In this document: piece by piece, positions 44,095 to 54,870 of the stretch
Numbering within the stretch: position 1 is the first letter of the stretch
Layout of the letters: every line of letters begins with the position of its first letter
DNA from: Lichina pygmaea
Lineage: Eukaryota; Ascomycota; Lichinomycetes; Lichinales; Lichinaceae
DNA length: 64,000 nt
Direction of reading: 5' to 3'
Assembly (NCBI GenBank): GCA_963422465.1
Contig: OY730171.1
Span: 3,348,001-3,412,000 of the forward strand
Position numbers and translations under genes: made by a program
The notes under the pieces: model-generated
Database searches by the model: none
What the model saw: the letters and a program-made list of their open reading frames with translations, nothing else
Told to the model about the DNA's origin: nothing

Positions 44095-47000
44095 TCACAG
44101 AGATGATAGGTTTTCTGGTAAGAGTTGGTGTGCTAAGTTAAACTGGTCTAGTCTTTTCAAAGACATAAACCAGAGAAGAAATTCTTTAAGCACTTTAGGC
44201 TTTTGAAGTAAAGTAGAGAAATTGTAGGAAAGAAAAGTGGCTTGCTGTCTTTGAGTAAGAAACTTGTTACAAGAGAAAGTGATATGTTGAGCAGTCTCTT
44301 CTCCAAAACCACAGGAACATAGAGGGGATTAGAAGTCAGGAACATTTGCTCTGAAAAGAAAGCTGGCTAGTCCTATCCTTGCTGATAGAATCTGCAAGTA
44401 AAGACTAGCTTCAGCTTTTCTCAAGTCTTTGAAAACTTTGAGATTTTTCCTTTGGGGTAGTCTGCAAAATAGCTCCCAGACTGGAGAACACTTCTGTCTG
44501 TTTGCCTGCCATCTGGCTTCCCACTCTTTCTGAAACACTTCTTGAAATTGTTTCTTAGAGTAATCTTGGTTAGTGGTTAGTTCTTCTAGCCATCTTGCTT
44601 TCCAGTTAGGTGTGATAGTAGACAGAGACTTTGGAGGTGTTCTCAGAGTAGAAACAAAAACAGTGATCTGGGAAAAGAGCTTATAGAGAAGTGAGGAGAG
44701 AGGATTAGAAGAAGTATTAGAAAAATAGAAAGATTGTAGGAAAGTTGCTGTTCTAAATTTGAAATAAAGATCAAGAGGTGGTAGGAATAGTTCTCCTTCA
44801 ATAAGAAATGTAGGAGTAGCTTTGAAGACACCTCCTATAGTTTTTAGACACTTAGTCTGGAAAAGATTTAGAGAAGAAATATTAGAAGATTTTTTGTGGG
44901 GATTGAACCAGACTCCTACTGCATAGCTGAGAAGTGATCTCAGTATTGCAGTGTAGACAATTCTAGCAGAGAGAACAGGTAGACCCCATGTAGAAAAAGT
45001 AGTTCTGGAAAGTGCTGAGAAAAACTTGGAAGCTTTCTGTAACATGATTTTCTGGTGTTTTTTCCAGAGAAGCTTGGAATCATAGTGTAGTCCCAGAATA
45101 CACACTTCTTCCTTAGGCTGTAGTACCACTTCTCCAAGTCTTAGACTGAGCTGAAGATTATCTGTTCTTCTTCTAGAAAAATGGAGAAGTTCATACTTTT
45201 CAGGTGCAAACTTCATTCCATGTTTTCTTGCCCAGTCTAAACACTTGGAGTGAGTAGACTTTAGCTTCAGAAGATTGCTTTTAAGAGAAGGGGAAAATGC
45301 CAGAAGGTTTGTATCATCTGCAAAGCCCAGAGCTGATACACCTTTCTCTGGTGTATGAACAATATTATGAAGATCTGAAATATAGAAAAGAAATAAAATA
45401 GGAGAGAGAGGTGAACCTTGAGGGACTCCACAGTGTACTGGAAAAAAAGAAGATTCTGAATCATCAAAAACAAGAGAGGTTTTTCTTTGAGTAGTGAAAG
45501 AGAAGATCCAGTTAACAAACCAGCTGGGGATTCCTTTTCTCTCCAGGATTTTCTTGAGAATTTCTGGCAGAACTCTATCATAAGCTCCTGAGATATCCAG
45601 AGAAAGAAGACTGGCTACCATTCCTTCCTTCCAGACTTTTTCAACTTGGGAAGTGAGTAGAAATAGTGCAGACTCAGTTGATCTTCCTTTTCTGAAGCCC
45701 ATCTGGATTTCTGGTAGTAGGTTTTCTTTCTCAGCCAGTTCACTTAGCTTTATGGCTGCCAGAGCTTCCATCAGCTTCCTAATTGTGTTGAGAAGTGCTA
45801 TTGGCCTCCAAGCTTTGGCATAGCAATAGGATCCTTTGCTAGGCTTTCTCAAGCATATTGTTCTGGCTGCTTTGTATCTGTCAGGGAAATATTCTAGCTT
45901 CCAGCAGGCCTCCAGAACTTTGGCTATCTTTTCATTGAAAGAGTCTCCTAATACCTTTAGAAATCCATTGGGTAGAGTGTCTTTCCCAGGAGCTGTAAAA
46001 GGTTTTTTCTTTTTCAGAATATTGTGGATATCTTCTTTGGAGATTTCCTGAGATAGCTGGTGTTGTTGGTGGTTGGCTGGCTGGTCCTGGGATTCTGGTA
46101 CTGGCTGGAGAGGTAGAGGGAAGAACTGGGTTTTGAATACTTCTACCTTTTCTGTGAAAGTTCTGGCAGTTTCTCCATCTTGCTTTGTGAGCTCTGGAAC
46201 AATTGGAAGTTCTGGTGGTTTGCCAGCTTTTTCTTTACCCCACTTGGCTATTTTCCAGTGCTTTTGTGTTTCAGCCAGGTTCTGGAGTTGTTCTCTGAAT
46301 GTCTTTCTTTTAGCATTCTTGATCAGGTGTTTCTTTTCCTTTATTACCTTTTCAAGTTTGTAGACTGGTTCTTGGTTTTGGAAGACTTTTCTTCTTAGTT
46401 TTCTTTCCTTTTTAATTTTCTCTTTAATCTTTTGGTTCCACCAGGGAACAGTGTACTTTGAGTCTCTCAGAGGTCTTGTTGTCTTGTCAGCCAGTTCTTG
46501 AAGAGCTTTGTCCAGGTTCTCCAGATAGTTGTCCACTTCCTCTCTGTTAAGTAGTGGTGGAATAGGGGGAAGATTCTTAGCTTCTTTCTTGACTTGGTCC
46601 AGATCTAGTGTTCTCCAGTTTCTTTGGTGGGTTCTGGCTTTCTTTGGTGTTTCCAGACTTAGAATTGTCTGAACTGGTCTATGGTCTGAACCTGTGTGGA
46701 AGTCTAGGTTAATCTGGGAAGAAATAAAGGAATTAAGAAGTGATATAGAAATAAAAGATAGGTCAATAGCAGAGGAGGGAGACTCTGCCAGTGTTCTTAC
46801 TCTTGTTGGTGTGAAAGGTGCTATTGCCAGCTCTAGACCTTGATCATCTGTGAGTTCTTTGAACTTAGTAGCTAGTTCAGAGTAGAGTTGGGAGGATTTT
46901 GACCAGGATGGGTGGTGGAGGTTTGAGTCAGTCAGAAGAATATGTTCTCCTTCTTTCTCCAGTGCCTGGGCCAGTATATCCAGTAGAGCTTCTGCTGATA

Positions 47001-47358
47001 CTCTGTAGTTTTCCTGGCTTGTGGGTGTGAAGTACAAGTTATGTACCCAGAACACTTTTGCTTGCACTCTTATCTCCAGTGATGTTAAATCCTTGCTCCA
47101 GAACACAGGGGTTATAGCTGACCTCTGTATTCTTCTGTTGATTAGAACCAGAGTTCTCCCTAACACTTGGTCTTGAAGAGGGTAGAAGGCTGAGAAGACT
47201 GTTGAGGTACTTGTTTCCTGGTATGGATTTCTCCAAGGTTCTTGAAGTGCAATCAGATCCACTTCCTGGAGTCTGGGGTTAGCTAGTAGAAGATCTTGGC
47301 ATGTCTGGCTTTTCTGCACATTATACTGGAGAAGGTTGAGAGTTGGTGTACTCATCAA
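44095..47358 (-). pseudogene. LINE ORF2: endonuclease and reverse transcriptase, one stop
   Basis: ATG at 47358. Residues 1-230 are an apurinic-type endonuclease (LLQYNVQKSQ, IALQEPW, LLTDSNLHHPSW, AIDLSF, SDHRPV). The reverse transcriptase follows at about 460-740 (RPIALLNTIRKLMEAL, SLDISGAYDRV, GVPQGSPLSPILFLF, LGFADDTNLL). The open frame of 1009 aa ends at TAA 44329-44331. The same frame continues immediately with the conserved C-terminal knuckle (CSCGFGEETAQHITFSC) to a natural stop at 44095-44097, so the TAA is a premature stop, probably from CAA. All catalytic motifs are upstream and intact. No RNase H domain is evident. Confidence 0.92.
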
Positions 47359-49091
47359 ACCTCTGAATTGGAATCCATAAGTATCTCAAAAAAGTTTTGT
47401 TTTGGAAGATTAGTGGTAGTCTTCAGGTTTTGCAGAGAGGTTGCTTGAGAGCTAAGTCTTGCACTTGATCTAGTTCTCACCAGCTCTCCCTGTTTTCTTT
47501 TCTTCCTATCCTCTCTATCAGATAGATTAGGGCCACTTCCAGTATTAGTGGTCTGGCTTGGAGAGAAGATAAGAGTGGAAGAGATGTTTTCTGGAGTGGT
47601 GTATCTTCCAGGTCTGGTGAGCCAGGATTCTCTAGCTTTCTGTGTAGCTTCCTGCTTTTTAGGGCAGACTTTTTCCCAAGCAGAGTGCTTCCCTCCACAG
47701 TTAGCACATTTGGGAACTAGCTTTTCTTGGGGGATTGGGCAATCTCTTCTGGCATGTTTTCCTCCACATGCCAGGCACTGTGCTTGAGCTTGGCAGGTTC
47801 TTGCCTGGTGTCCAAACTTTGAGCATTTGTAGCATTGGACCACTGATGTATCCAGAAGTGCTGGTTCTACTTCATGGATCATGTGGCCAAGTACAACTCC
47901 TCTCTTGATTAGTAGATTAGCTTGCTCAGGTGTTGCAAGATCTATGTGTAGAGATGTCACAGATTTCTTAAGAAGTTTGGACTTTCTGGTCCAGTAGGTT
48001 CTCAGGATTTTGACCTGGTTTTCCATGTGACGAGGCAATGGCAGAGCAGAACTCAAGCCTAACTGATTCAGTGACCTTGACCTGACTTGGCTTGAGACTC
48101 GAGACTTGGATTGATGTACAAGACGAAAGACAAGGAAGGAAGAAAAAGAGAAAAGAAGAAGAGAAGAAGCTGGGGGAGCAGGAGAAGTTCTTATAGGCAG
48201 GGGATCAGGCAACGGCGGAGCAAGCAGGCAACAGTGCAGATGGGACTTCCCGGCAAGGTGCGTGACTTGTGCCAGATATGCAACTGGGCCAGAACCGTGA
48301 CATTCCATACCAGGGTTTTGTCTGAAGATAGTCTTAGTTGTCTCTTCCAGGTTATCTGGGTTAAAGTCCTTTGTTTGAACTCCATGAACCATGACTGGGA
48401 AGATTCTGGAAGAGATCTTAGCTTCTTCGGAGAACACTGCAGAGATCCAGTCTTTGTTCTGTTCTAGTTGGGTCTTGGCTGAGGGAGATTCCAGAGAGAT
48501 GATAATATCACCAGAAGGAAGCTTTCTGACTGCTCTGATATCTTTCTGGCAAGATGTAGGGACTTTGTTCTTGATAGCCTGCACAAGCTGGGAGGGTGTT
48601 CTGTTTCCTGTCTGTGCTATTTGGACTCCAGGTCTGATAGTAATCTCACTGAAGATTCTCTGGGGAACTGGAATTTCCTGAACTGTAGCTTTCTGGACTG
48701 CTTGAGCATAGGAGAGATTAGATGCTGGTGTTTGCATATTTTTCTCAATTCTGTCCAGTCTCTGGAGAACTTTCTGGATCTCTTGTCCAGTGGTGGAAGG
48801 TGTAGCTATATGGCTTGCTAGCTGGGTGGTGATTTTCTTCCATGCTGCCTGTACCTTTGGGGGAGCTTTAGACTGGTTTAGCCAGACTTCAACAATCTGG
48901 GATACTGGCAGTGTGTTTTCTCCAGCTTGTTGGTCTGGTGTTGCCAGAGAGGTATCTTGTTAGCTTGGCTCTGGGGAAATAGATAAAGAAGAAGAGCTGG
49001 ATTGGATGTTGGAGGATCTGGGAGCCAGTATAGAGGTTGGTACTCTAGAGTTGTATTGGGGATGACTGGGTTTTTTCTTTTTTGAGGCCAT
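47355..49091 (-). pseudogene. LINE ORF1 (gag-like, zinc knuckles), one stop plus LTR insert
   Basis: The frame begins MASKKKKPSHPQYNSR at 49091 and meets TAA at 48960-48962 after about 43 codons. It then stays open to 47355, including an internal ATG at 48737 that starts a 460-aa frame. Three zinc knuckles near the C-terminus (CYKCSKFGHQARTC, CLACGGKHARRDC, CANCGGKHSAWEKVC) mark the RNA-binding gag-like protein of Tad/I-type elements. About 94 codons in the middle derive from the inserted LTR and one copy of its 5-bp duplication. The insert is 282 bp in all and stop-free in this frame, so the reading frame survives. Confidence 0.9.
48026..48302 (-). mobile_element. solo LTR with 5-bp target duplication inside LINE ORF1
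   Basis: The 277-bp segment begins TGTGACGAGG and ends CCGTGACA (TG...CA). It is flanked by ttcca at 48021-48025 and 48303-48307, the 5-bp duplication of Ty1/Ty3-type elements. Read on the minus strand it has a CCTATAAGAAC promoter-like box in the middle followed by C/T-rich DNA, the usual LTR layout. It contains several CpGs while the LINE around it has almost none, so it arrived separately. No internal retrotransposon sequence is left. Confidence 0.85.
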
Positions 49092-50242
49092 AGCTCTGGA
49101 TTTCCAGTAGTGATACCTTTAGAGAGTTGAGAGAGTTGAGGGAAAGAGAAGAGTACCCTGACTTCCCAGCAGTAGTGATCTAGCTCTGAGTCCAGACCTC
49201 GGAGCTAGACTTTCCTGGGCAGCTTCTTCCTTCTAAGCTCTGGGTTAGGTCTGGGAGTATTCACCTAGACTAGGGACCAGACCCCCTATCTAGACTTTCC
49301 TTGAATTCTTAGATTCTGCCAGCCAAGAGTAGAGCTCAAGTCATTCCACTTTTCCACTCTCTGTTTTCCTCTTGAACTGGGAGTACTTACTCAATCCTGG
49401 GACCACACCCCAAGACTGAGTGTTCCTAGGTAATTGGGGCCTGTCCCCAGTTCTCCAGAAAACCACTGGCCTCTCTCTCTCTCTTGTTATTGGTAGTCTG
49501 TTGCTTGTTGAAGTTGAAGATCGTAGAGTCTGGGATCACAACTTTTGACAAACAGGTTGAGTTTTCCAAAGTGATGGGTTTTCACCTTAAGGTTTTGGTG
49601 GGTTGAGGGTGGAACTCGGCTGGTTTCCAGGACTTCTGACAAAATGCGGTGATTGTCAGAAGTGATGGTCCTTGGGCGTAGTTCATAGCTTTATATTAGC
49701 CTCTGAGGCACCATTCTTTCTAATCTGATCAAGTGGAACTGCTTTCAGGGACTTAACCTCTGGGTTCCGTCGCAAAAAGTTCTCAATCCAATGCTTCCCC
49801 GGAGGTTTATCATCCCCTCCAGCTTTAAGCAGTTTCTCGGCGAAATGAGCAAGCTGTTGATGCCGGGGTGCAAAGCCTAGCGAGGCTCGGAGGAGGACCC
49901 AGTCTCGCAGACTGGATTCCTGGTCTGGGGAGAGTCTTTGGCAACTGGTTGAAGACTGGTCGTACGTTTCGCCCATGTGATCGGGCACGGAGGGTGGTAG
50001 GGGTGATAACCCAGGTTTTTGCAGCGGTACGGATTGGCATTCCATCGGAGATGGCTTCCAGCGCGTTCTGGAGGTCCCCGGTCGTGTACGAAGGCATGAT
50101 GAATCAATTAAGCCACTTAGAAGTCTGGATGCTTGATCGTGGGAGGTGCTGCGACGCGTTGTTGATGCAAGAGTCGTGCAGATTTATCGCTTAGGAGCTG
50201 GGCCGTGAAGAGGGGTGGGCCGCGAAGGGGGGTACGACCTTA

Positions 50243-50466
50243 TATCCACATACGAGCAGGGAGGTTTCCACCAGCAACGGCACGTACACTACAGTATACG
50301 GAAGTACTCCGTACAGAGATCACGATACCAAAAGTTCACAGCGTATCATCGCACCGTGACACGAACCACTACCGGTACTGTACGCCAAAGCACAATCATC
50401 GGATTCAGAGCCGTCGATCGAGCGCGTAAGGACGGAAGCCCTCGTACGTTGGTAGGAGGTGATTAC

Positions 50467-50501
<35 letters not shown>

Positions 50502-51236
50502 AGGAGAACAGAACGCGACGAGTGAAAGTGGTTGGTTTGGACAGAATGGCTGAAAGGGCGTCTCTAGGATCCCTGTTGAGGGACGCAAGCGAATGGATTC
50601 GTCTCCGGTACGAAGCTACGTAGACTGGACGGAGCAGGTACCCTGTCGAACGGCCACAAGCGACTGGTCAGCGTGCGGCGTCGGCGTCGTACGGAAGAGG
50701 CTTCTAGCGCGAAAGGTCTCTCCATTCTCTGTGTCGCTAGCTAGATGTCGAATGTGCAGGAAAATTGTCTTCCTTCTTCACGTGACCTCGGCTCTACTAG
50801 CGAGCGAGGGCTGGTCTCTCCTAACCCCCGGTCAATAGTACCTGACGGGATAACGGTTCATGACGTGAAGAGATGGACGTGAAAGAACGACGAGGTCCGA
50901 AGAGAACCGCTTTGAATGGCGGGTGGGAACAGCCATGGTCTTCCTCCTAGAGGGTAAGAGCAGAAGGTAAGACGAGAGCAAAAGAGAGCAAAAGAGAAAA
51001 AGACGAATGAGAAAGACTGCGTTGTTCGACACTTGGCAGCAGCAGCTTGACATTCCATCGAAGAAAGGCAACATGTGAATCGGTCCTGATCTCCTGCACC
51101 ATTGTCCGTCAACAGGTCGTGGGTCGCGGCGTGCGAGCTTCGGCAGGTTTGCAGCTGTCGTCGACGGGGGACTCCCCAGGTGAACAAACGAAGACGAGAG
51201 CGCGGAACGAGCCAGCCCTTGCTGAGCAACGGTCTA
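50243..51236. other. gene-free region with (GT)n
   Basis: No gene is supported. GTAC-rich DNA lies next to the transposon (50280-50310), and a pure (GT)n run at 50469-50499. The last few hundred bases are the 3' flank of the secreted-protein gene. Confidence 0.5.
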
Positions 51237-51710
51237 CTAGCGGAGGTCGTCCCAGCACTCTTTCTTGAGCTTGCGGATGCTGAGGATGAGATCGATGAGC
51301 TCCTTGAGGGCACCGCGGCGCTTCTTGGGGTACTTGATCGCTTGTCGGAGCAGCGAGGCGACCCTCCTCCCTCCGCCCAGTTTCTTGATCAGTCTCCGGA
51401 TACGCACTATCGGCGCAAAAGTGACGAGTTCCCAGGCGCATTCAACGATGTCGCGGAAACCCCGCTTCTCGAGCTCGTTCTTGGGCCGATAGTGCTCCTG
51501 CACCCATTTGTGGGCCGCCTCCTCACCCTTCTCGCACACGTCGTCCGGGACGGACTCGATGATGGAGAAGGCCTCCTCGAGGTCGTGCAGCTTCTTCAGC
51601 TCAGCCAGAGACGGGGGCGCCTCACCTGGCGACGTAAACGCGTGGCCAGAGATGACGGGAGCCAGAAGTAGAGCGGCCAAGCTGGCGACGGAGACGATGT
51701 TGATCTTCAT
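51237..51710 (-). CDS. small secreted protein, unknown function
   Basis: A single exon encodes 157 aa. The N-terminus is a signal peptide (MKINIVSVASLAALLLAPVISG, cleavage near residue 22-23). The mature part is mostly helical and charged, with a Lys-Arg pair (NELEKRGF) that could be a Kex2 site, three Cys, and a very basic C-terminal half (RIRRLIKK, KYPKKRR, SIRKLKKE). No known domain is recognised. Size and secretion fit the loose class of fungal small secreted or effector-like proteins, but nothing here shows a host role or toxicity. A TATA-like ctataagaag lies on the same strand at about 51937-51946, roughly 230 bases upstream. Absence of introns and the clean start make this a likely real gene. 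Confidence 0.7.
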   Translation of the reverse strand: MKINIVSVASLAALLLAPVISGHAFTSPGEAPPSLAELKKLHDLEEAFSIIESVPDDVCEKGEEAAHKWVQEHYRPKNELEKRGFRDIVECAWELVTFAPIVRIRRLIKKLGGGRRVASLLRQAIKYPKKRRGALKELIDLILSIRKLKKECWDDLR

Positions 51711-54700
51711 GTTGGCGGCTTTGGCTAGCTCATGGGATCAGAAAGTCAGCTTGAAGACGAAGCGGAGTCGAGATGCACCAACCTTGACCTCGCTCTTGAA
51801 TCTCACGATGTGGTGCTTCAAAGAGATTTGAAGGTGGATCGAGGTAGAAGGTCCGGCTGGTAGCCCGTTGCAGTACCTGATGCTTCTGATGATGATGATG
51901 ATGAGGATGGATCCAAAGGTGGGATTTGGCCCCCTTCTTATAGACGTCTGTTCCTCAATCGAAAGAGCTGTCGACGGTGCGACGGTGGCCGTTCGACGCT
52001 CCAGGTCGCTCCTAGACAAGGCTGATGCTCGAGATGCTCTTTCCCCATCGCCAAGACCAACGCTCGGAGGAGCTCCTCCGACCATTCGGAGCTGGACGTC
52101 GTTGCTGAGCCTCAGACGAAGGGTTCGAACCGTCTCGGACGTCGAGGCTGAACTAAGTTATCGTGGTGAGCAGAAGATCGAGCACACCATCCTGCGGAAG
52201 AGAGCCTGCGAGCAGGACGGGTTGGTGAGGCTGAAGCGGAAATGTCGGAGCAACTCTCAGTGCTCTGGCTGAAGCTGAGATGCCGGACTTGTCTGGGCTC
52301 TTGCTGACCCGGAGATTCCAGAGTTATTCTCGGTACTTCGGCCGAGGCCTTACCTGGCCGAGTCCTTGCAGAGCTGTTGGAGGCCCATTCTGTGGGCCGG
52401 CTGAAGAGATGGACATTTCAACCCCAGATCGACATGGTTGAGTCCTAGAAGGACGCACAAAAGACCGAACAGGGTATAGGCTGGTTCGAAGGGACGTGTC
52501 CGAGGACATGTCAAGTTCAACAGTACTAGACCAATGAGGCACAGTCCGTCATAAGCAGATCTCCAACAGCCCTTTCAGACGCTTCATGCTGATCGGACAT
52601 CCCCAGCTGCGCACTTCAAAACCGTTCCTTTGACAGCGTGTATGCCTGAGGGATTGCTTGGTCGCTCTCGGGCATGGGTGGTCGCGATCGCACCTGACCT
52701 CTTGAGACAAAGAGCCCAACGTAATCTGAAGTGGCATTGCCCTGTATTCAAGCCGACCGGTGTCAGCCCAAGCGTTGAGCCTCGTTCGGCTCGTCCTCCG
52801 CGGGCAGGCGCAACGTGTTTCCCCGCGGGCATATATCCGGCGTCAATCTCGATTGATGCCCTAGAACGATGATGAAACACATCCGTGCAGCCGAAGTCTC
52901 AAGGCCAAGGATTGCCGGGTGCATCCCACCAGCTTGATGGAAGAGGCTTGTAGATACTCTAGGCTACAGCCCTGGATGGCTCCAGATAGAGCGACGGCCT
53001 CGAACGATGACCCCATCCACTGCGATTATGATGTGTCGCCGGCCGGCATGAGTGTTACTCAAGCCTCATCATCTGTGACGGTTGCAACGCAGCTGCAGAT
53101 TGAAAGCTGCGCCATGTGCCAGCATTCTGTGTGGATTCCTATTCCGAGACGTGGGTCCACACGGTCAGGAAATTTCACGCCGTACATACGGCCTCTGACA
53201 GGTTCGAGCGCGGTGTTGAAAGCGGCGAAGCGGGGCTACCGATTCTCGTATGTACGGTACGTCGGTACGTCGGTACGTCTTGCCGTAAGGTACGCCTCGC
53301 AAGACGGGACGAGAGTTCAACTGCCGGACAATTACTCCGATGCCCCCCTCCATCCCGCGCCTCACCAAGCTAAGCGAGGTACTTGGAACACCACCACGTC
53401 ACTCCTATGAACCAAGGTACTACTCAAACCTCGAGCTGTACTAGTCGGATACCTCTGCTACCATACCAAAAAGCATACAGATCAAAGTATCTCGACTCCT
53501 CTTCAGCTGGGCAGGTTCCCTCCGCGGTTCACTTGGTACATTCGTACACGGTAAGTGTAAGCTGACAACCGGTCGACTGTGGATGTGGAGATTTGTCTGC
53601 CTGACTAGAATCCAACAAAGAAGAGGAAAACTCTGCAGGCTGGTCGTGTGCCCACACACAACAATCTAGCTGTCGCTCGGCCGGAGGCTGCTCCCTTCAG
53701 ATCCTCGGGTGACTCTCTGTTGAGTCCCCGGTTGACCGCCAGTCACCGTAAGGGCTGCCATTCCGAACCCCACCGGCTACGTCGGTACGTTACGTACTTT
53801 ACTAAGTTTGGTGGTAAATTATCTGGGGACCATAACAGTAACTCATTGAAGTTAAGCGCACCTGTGCGCATACTCGTAGATGTTTCAGCCGTGAGAGAGC
53901 AGCTGAAAAGCGGGGTTGCGCCCGTCAACGATAGACAGGCGTTTGAGCAGTTGGGAAGTGATATCACGATAGTAGGACCGCCTAGGCTACACCCCCTCGA
54001 GGGCTTCATAGCCAACGCGGGACAAGAGAACAGGTTGCTTGGAGGCCTTACGGGCACCGAGCAAAAGTTCGAGGAGTGAGGCCTTGTCGGGGTAGAGCCG
54101 CGTAGCGCAAAGACCTGTACGTATGCACATCGATCGCTGAGGAAGGGCTGCGTAGCTGATCAGGTGCCCGATCAGGTGCTGCGGTAGGTGGCATGCAGTA
54201 GTCGTGACAGTCTTTTGAACCGTACGTATCGCACTTCTCCGTACCGTAAAGTGATCTGCTCCCATGTTCTACAGCATCTCGACAGGATAGTGCTGGCCAG
54301 GCACTGCAGAAGGAGGTTTTTCACCCTAGCAGGCCTAGGGTTTTCCTCGCTTAATTTTCATAGCTGACCCAGCATAGTCTAGATAACTAGCACTAGAATG
54401 GAGTAGGAATACCAATAACCAACCAAACTGATCTGCTGCTAGGGAGCCTGCAGTCTATCATAGTTGGAAACAGTACTGCTCCGCTCTCGTTTGATCTGAT
54501 GAAAGGGGGGGCATCTGTGCTCGAACAAGTAAGCTGTACAGTAGGCGTAGTGCATCGAGGGATAGCTCAGAGATAACGAGATATGCAAGGGCTGTAAGAC
54601 TCAGGCAAACTTTGACTGTCACCAAGGTCGTCGCTTGAAGGCAACTGAAATCTTGACGAAACAGCTAGCTCATCAGGAAGCACAGGTCTTGAAGGTTAGA

Positions 54701-54870
54701 AAGCTCGCCACGCTCAACTGACATACCGAATGTGGTCTACTTGAGATGCCGTGCTATGTCGACTTCTTCTCGAGCATGATCTATGGGCAGTTACCACTGT
54801 CATAAGCAAACACACTGGCTGGGTTGGCAGTAATATGCGGTGAATCAAATCTGATCGTGCAAGAGTCAGC
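51711..54870. other. gene-poor region
   Basis: 51711-52300 holds the promoter of the secreted-protein gene. From 52300 to 53640 I see no supportable gene; GTAC patches occur at 53255-53290, and a fragment of the Mutator-like repeat end (cggacaattactcc) at 53329-53342. From 54265 to 54870 the DNA is A/T-richer with nothing recognised. Confidence 0.45.
53792..54079 (+). other. unassigned open segment
   Basis: The plus frame to TGA 54077-54079 reads like real protein in its second half (ILVDVSAVREQLKSGVAPVN, QAFEQLGSDITIVG). I recognise no family, no convincing start and no promoter. It may be a relic or chance. Confidence 0.2.

Larger units (their letters stand above)
43933..49684 (-). mobile_element. 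near-complete Tad-like LINE inserted in the transposase
   Basis: This 5,752-bp non-LTR retrotransposon is flanked by identical 13-bp atagctttatatt (43920-43932 and 49685-49697). Its 3' end (minus strand) has a (TAAAA)n tail at 43933-43950, and a 5' UTR of about 590 bp precedes ORF1. ORF1 and ORF2 overlap by four bases at 47355-47358. Only one stop interrupts each ORF. The ORF sequence I read is almost free of CpG, in sharp contrast to host genes. A solo LTR sits in ORF1. Confidence 0.92.
42736..50097 (-). pseudogene. Fot-like transposase interrupted by LINE, frameshift and stop
   Basis: The N-terminal part (50097 to 49685) holds an HTH-psq motif (MPSYTTGDLQNALEAISDGM) and a CENP-B-type domain (LSPDQESSLRDWVLLRASLG, PGKHWIENFLRRNPEV). 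A one-base shift lies near 49975-50000. The C-terminal part (43932 to 42736) resumes after the LINE at FFDMMAHPKILSIAP, meets a TAA at 43873-43875, then carries the catalytic Asp residues: YNMDETGLMEG, LLVLDGHISH and HVLQPLDVGVF. The codons for IKL at the break are duplicated by the 13-bp target duplication. Ala/Gln-rich and Pro-rich C-terminal sequence ends at TAA/TAG before 42736. The gene is inactive. Confidence 0.88.
42628..50240 (-). mobile_element. pogo/Fot-like DNA transposon split by a LINE
   Basis: The left end (42628-42690) and right end (about 50175-50240) are inverted repeats of about 60 bp. Each holds two copies of a cccccttcacgg-like subunit and ends in ttagcga/gcgataa. Both outer ends abut TA (42626-42627 and 50241-50242). 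Inside is one transposase gene on the minus strand, interrupted by a 5.75-kb LINE at 43933-49684. Without the LINE and one 13-bp duplication the element would be about 1.85 kb, the size of Fot1-type transposons. Confidence 0.85.

Noticed and set aside
52108-52150. Possible tRNA B box (gggttcgaacc)
   Set aside because: No matching A box, acceptor stem or terminator at tRNA distances. I found no tRNA or 5S rRNA gene elsewhere by eye either.
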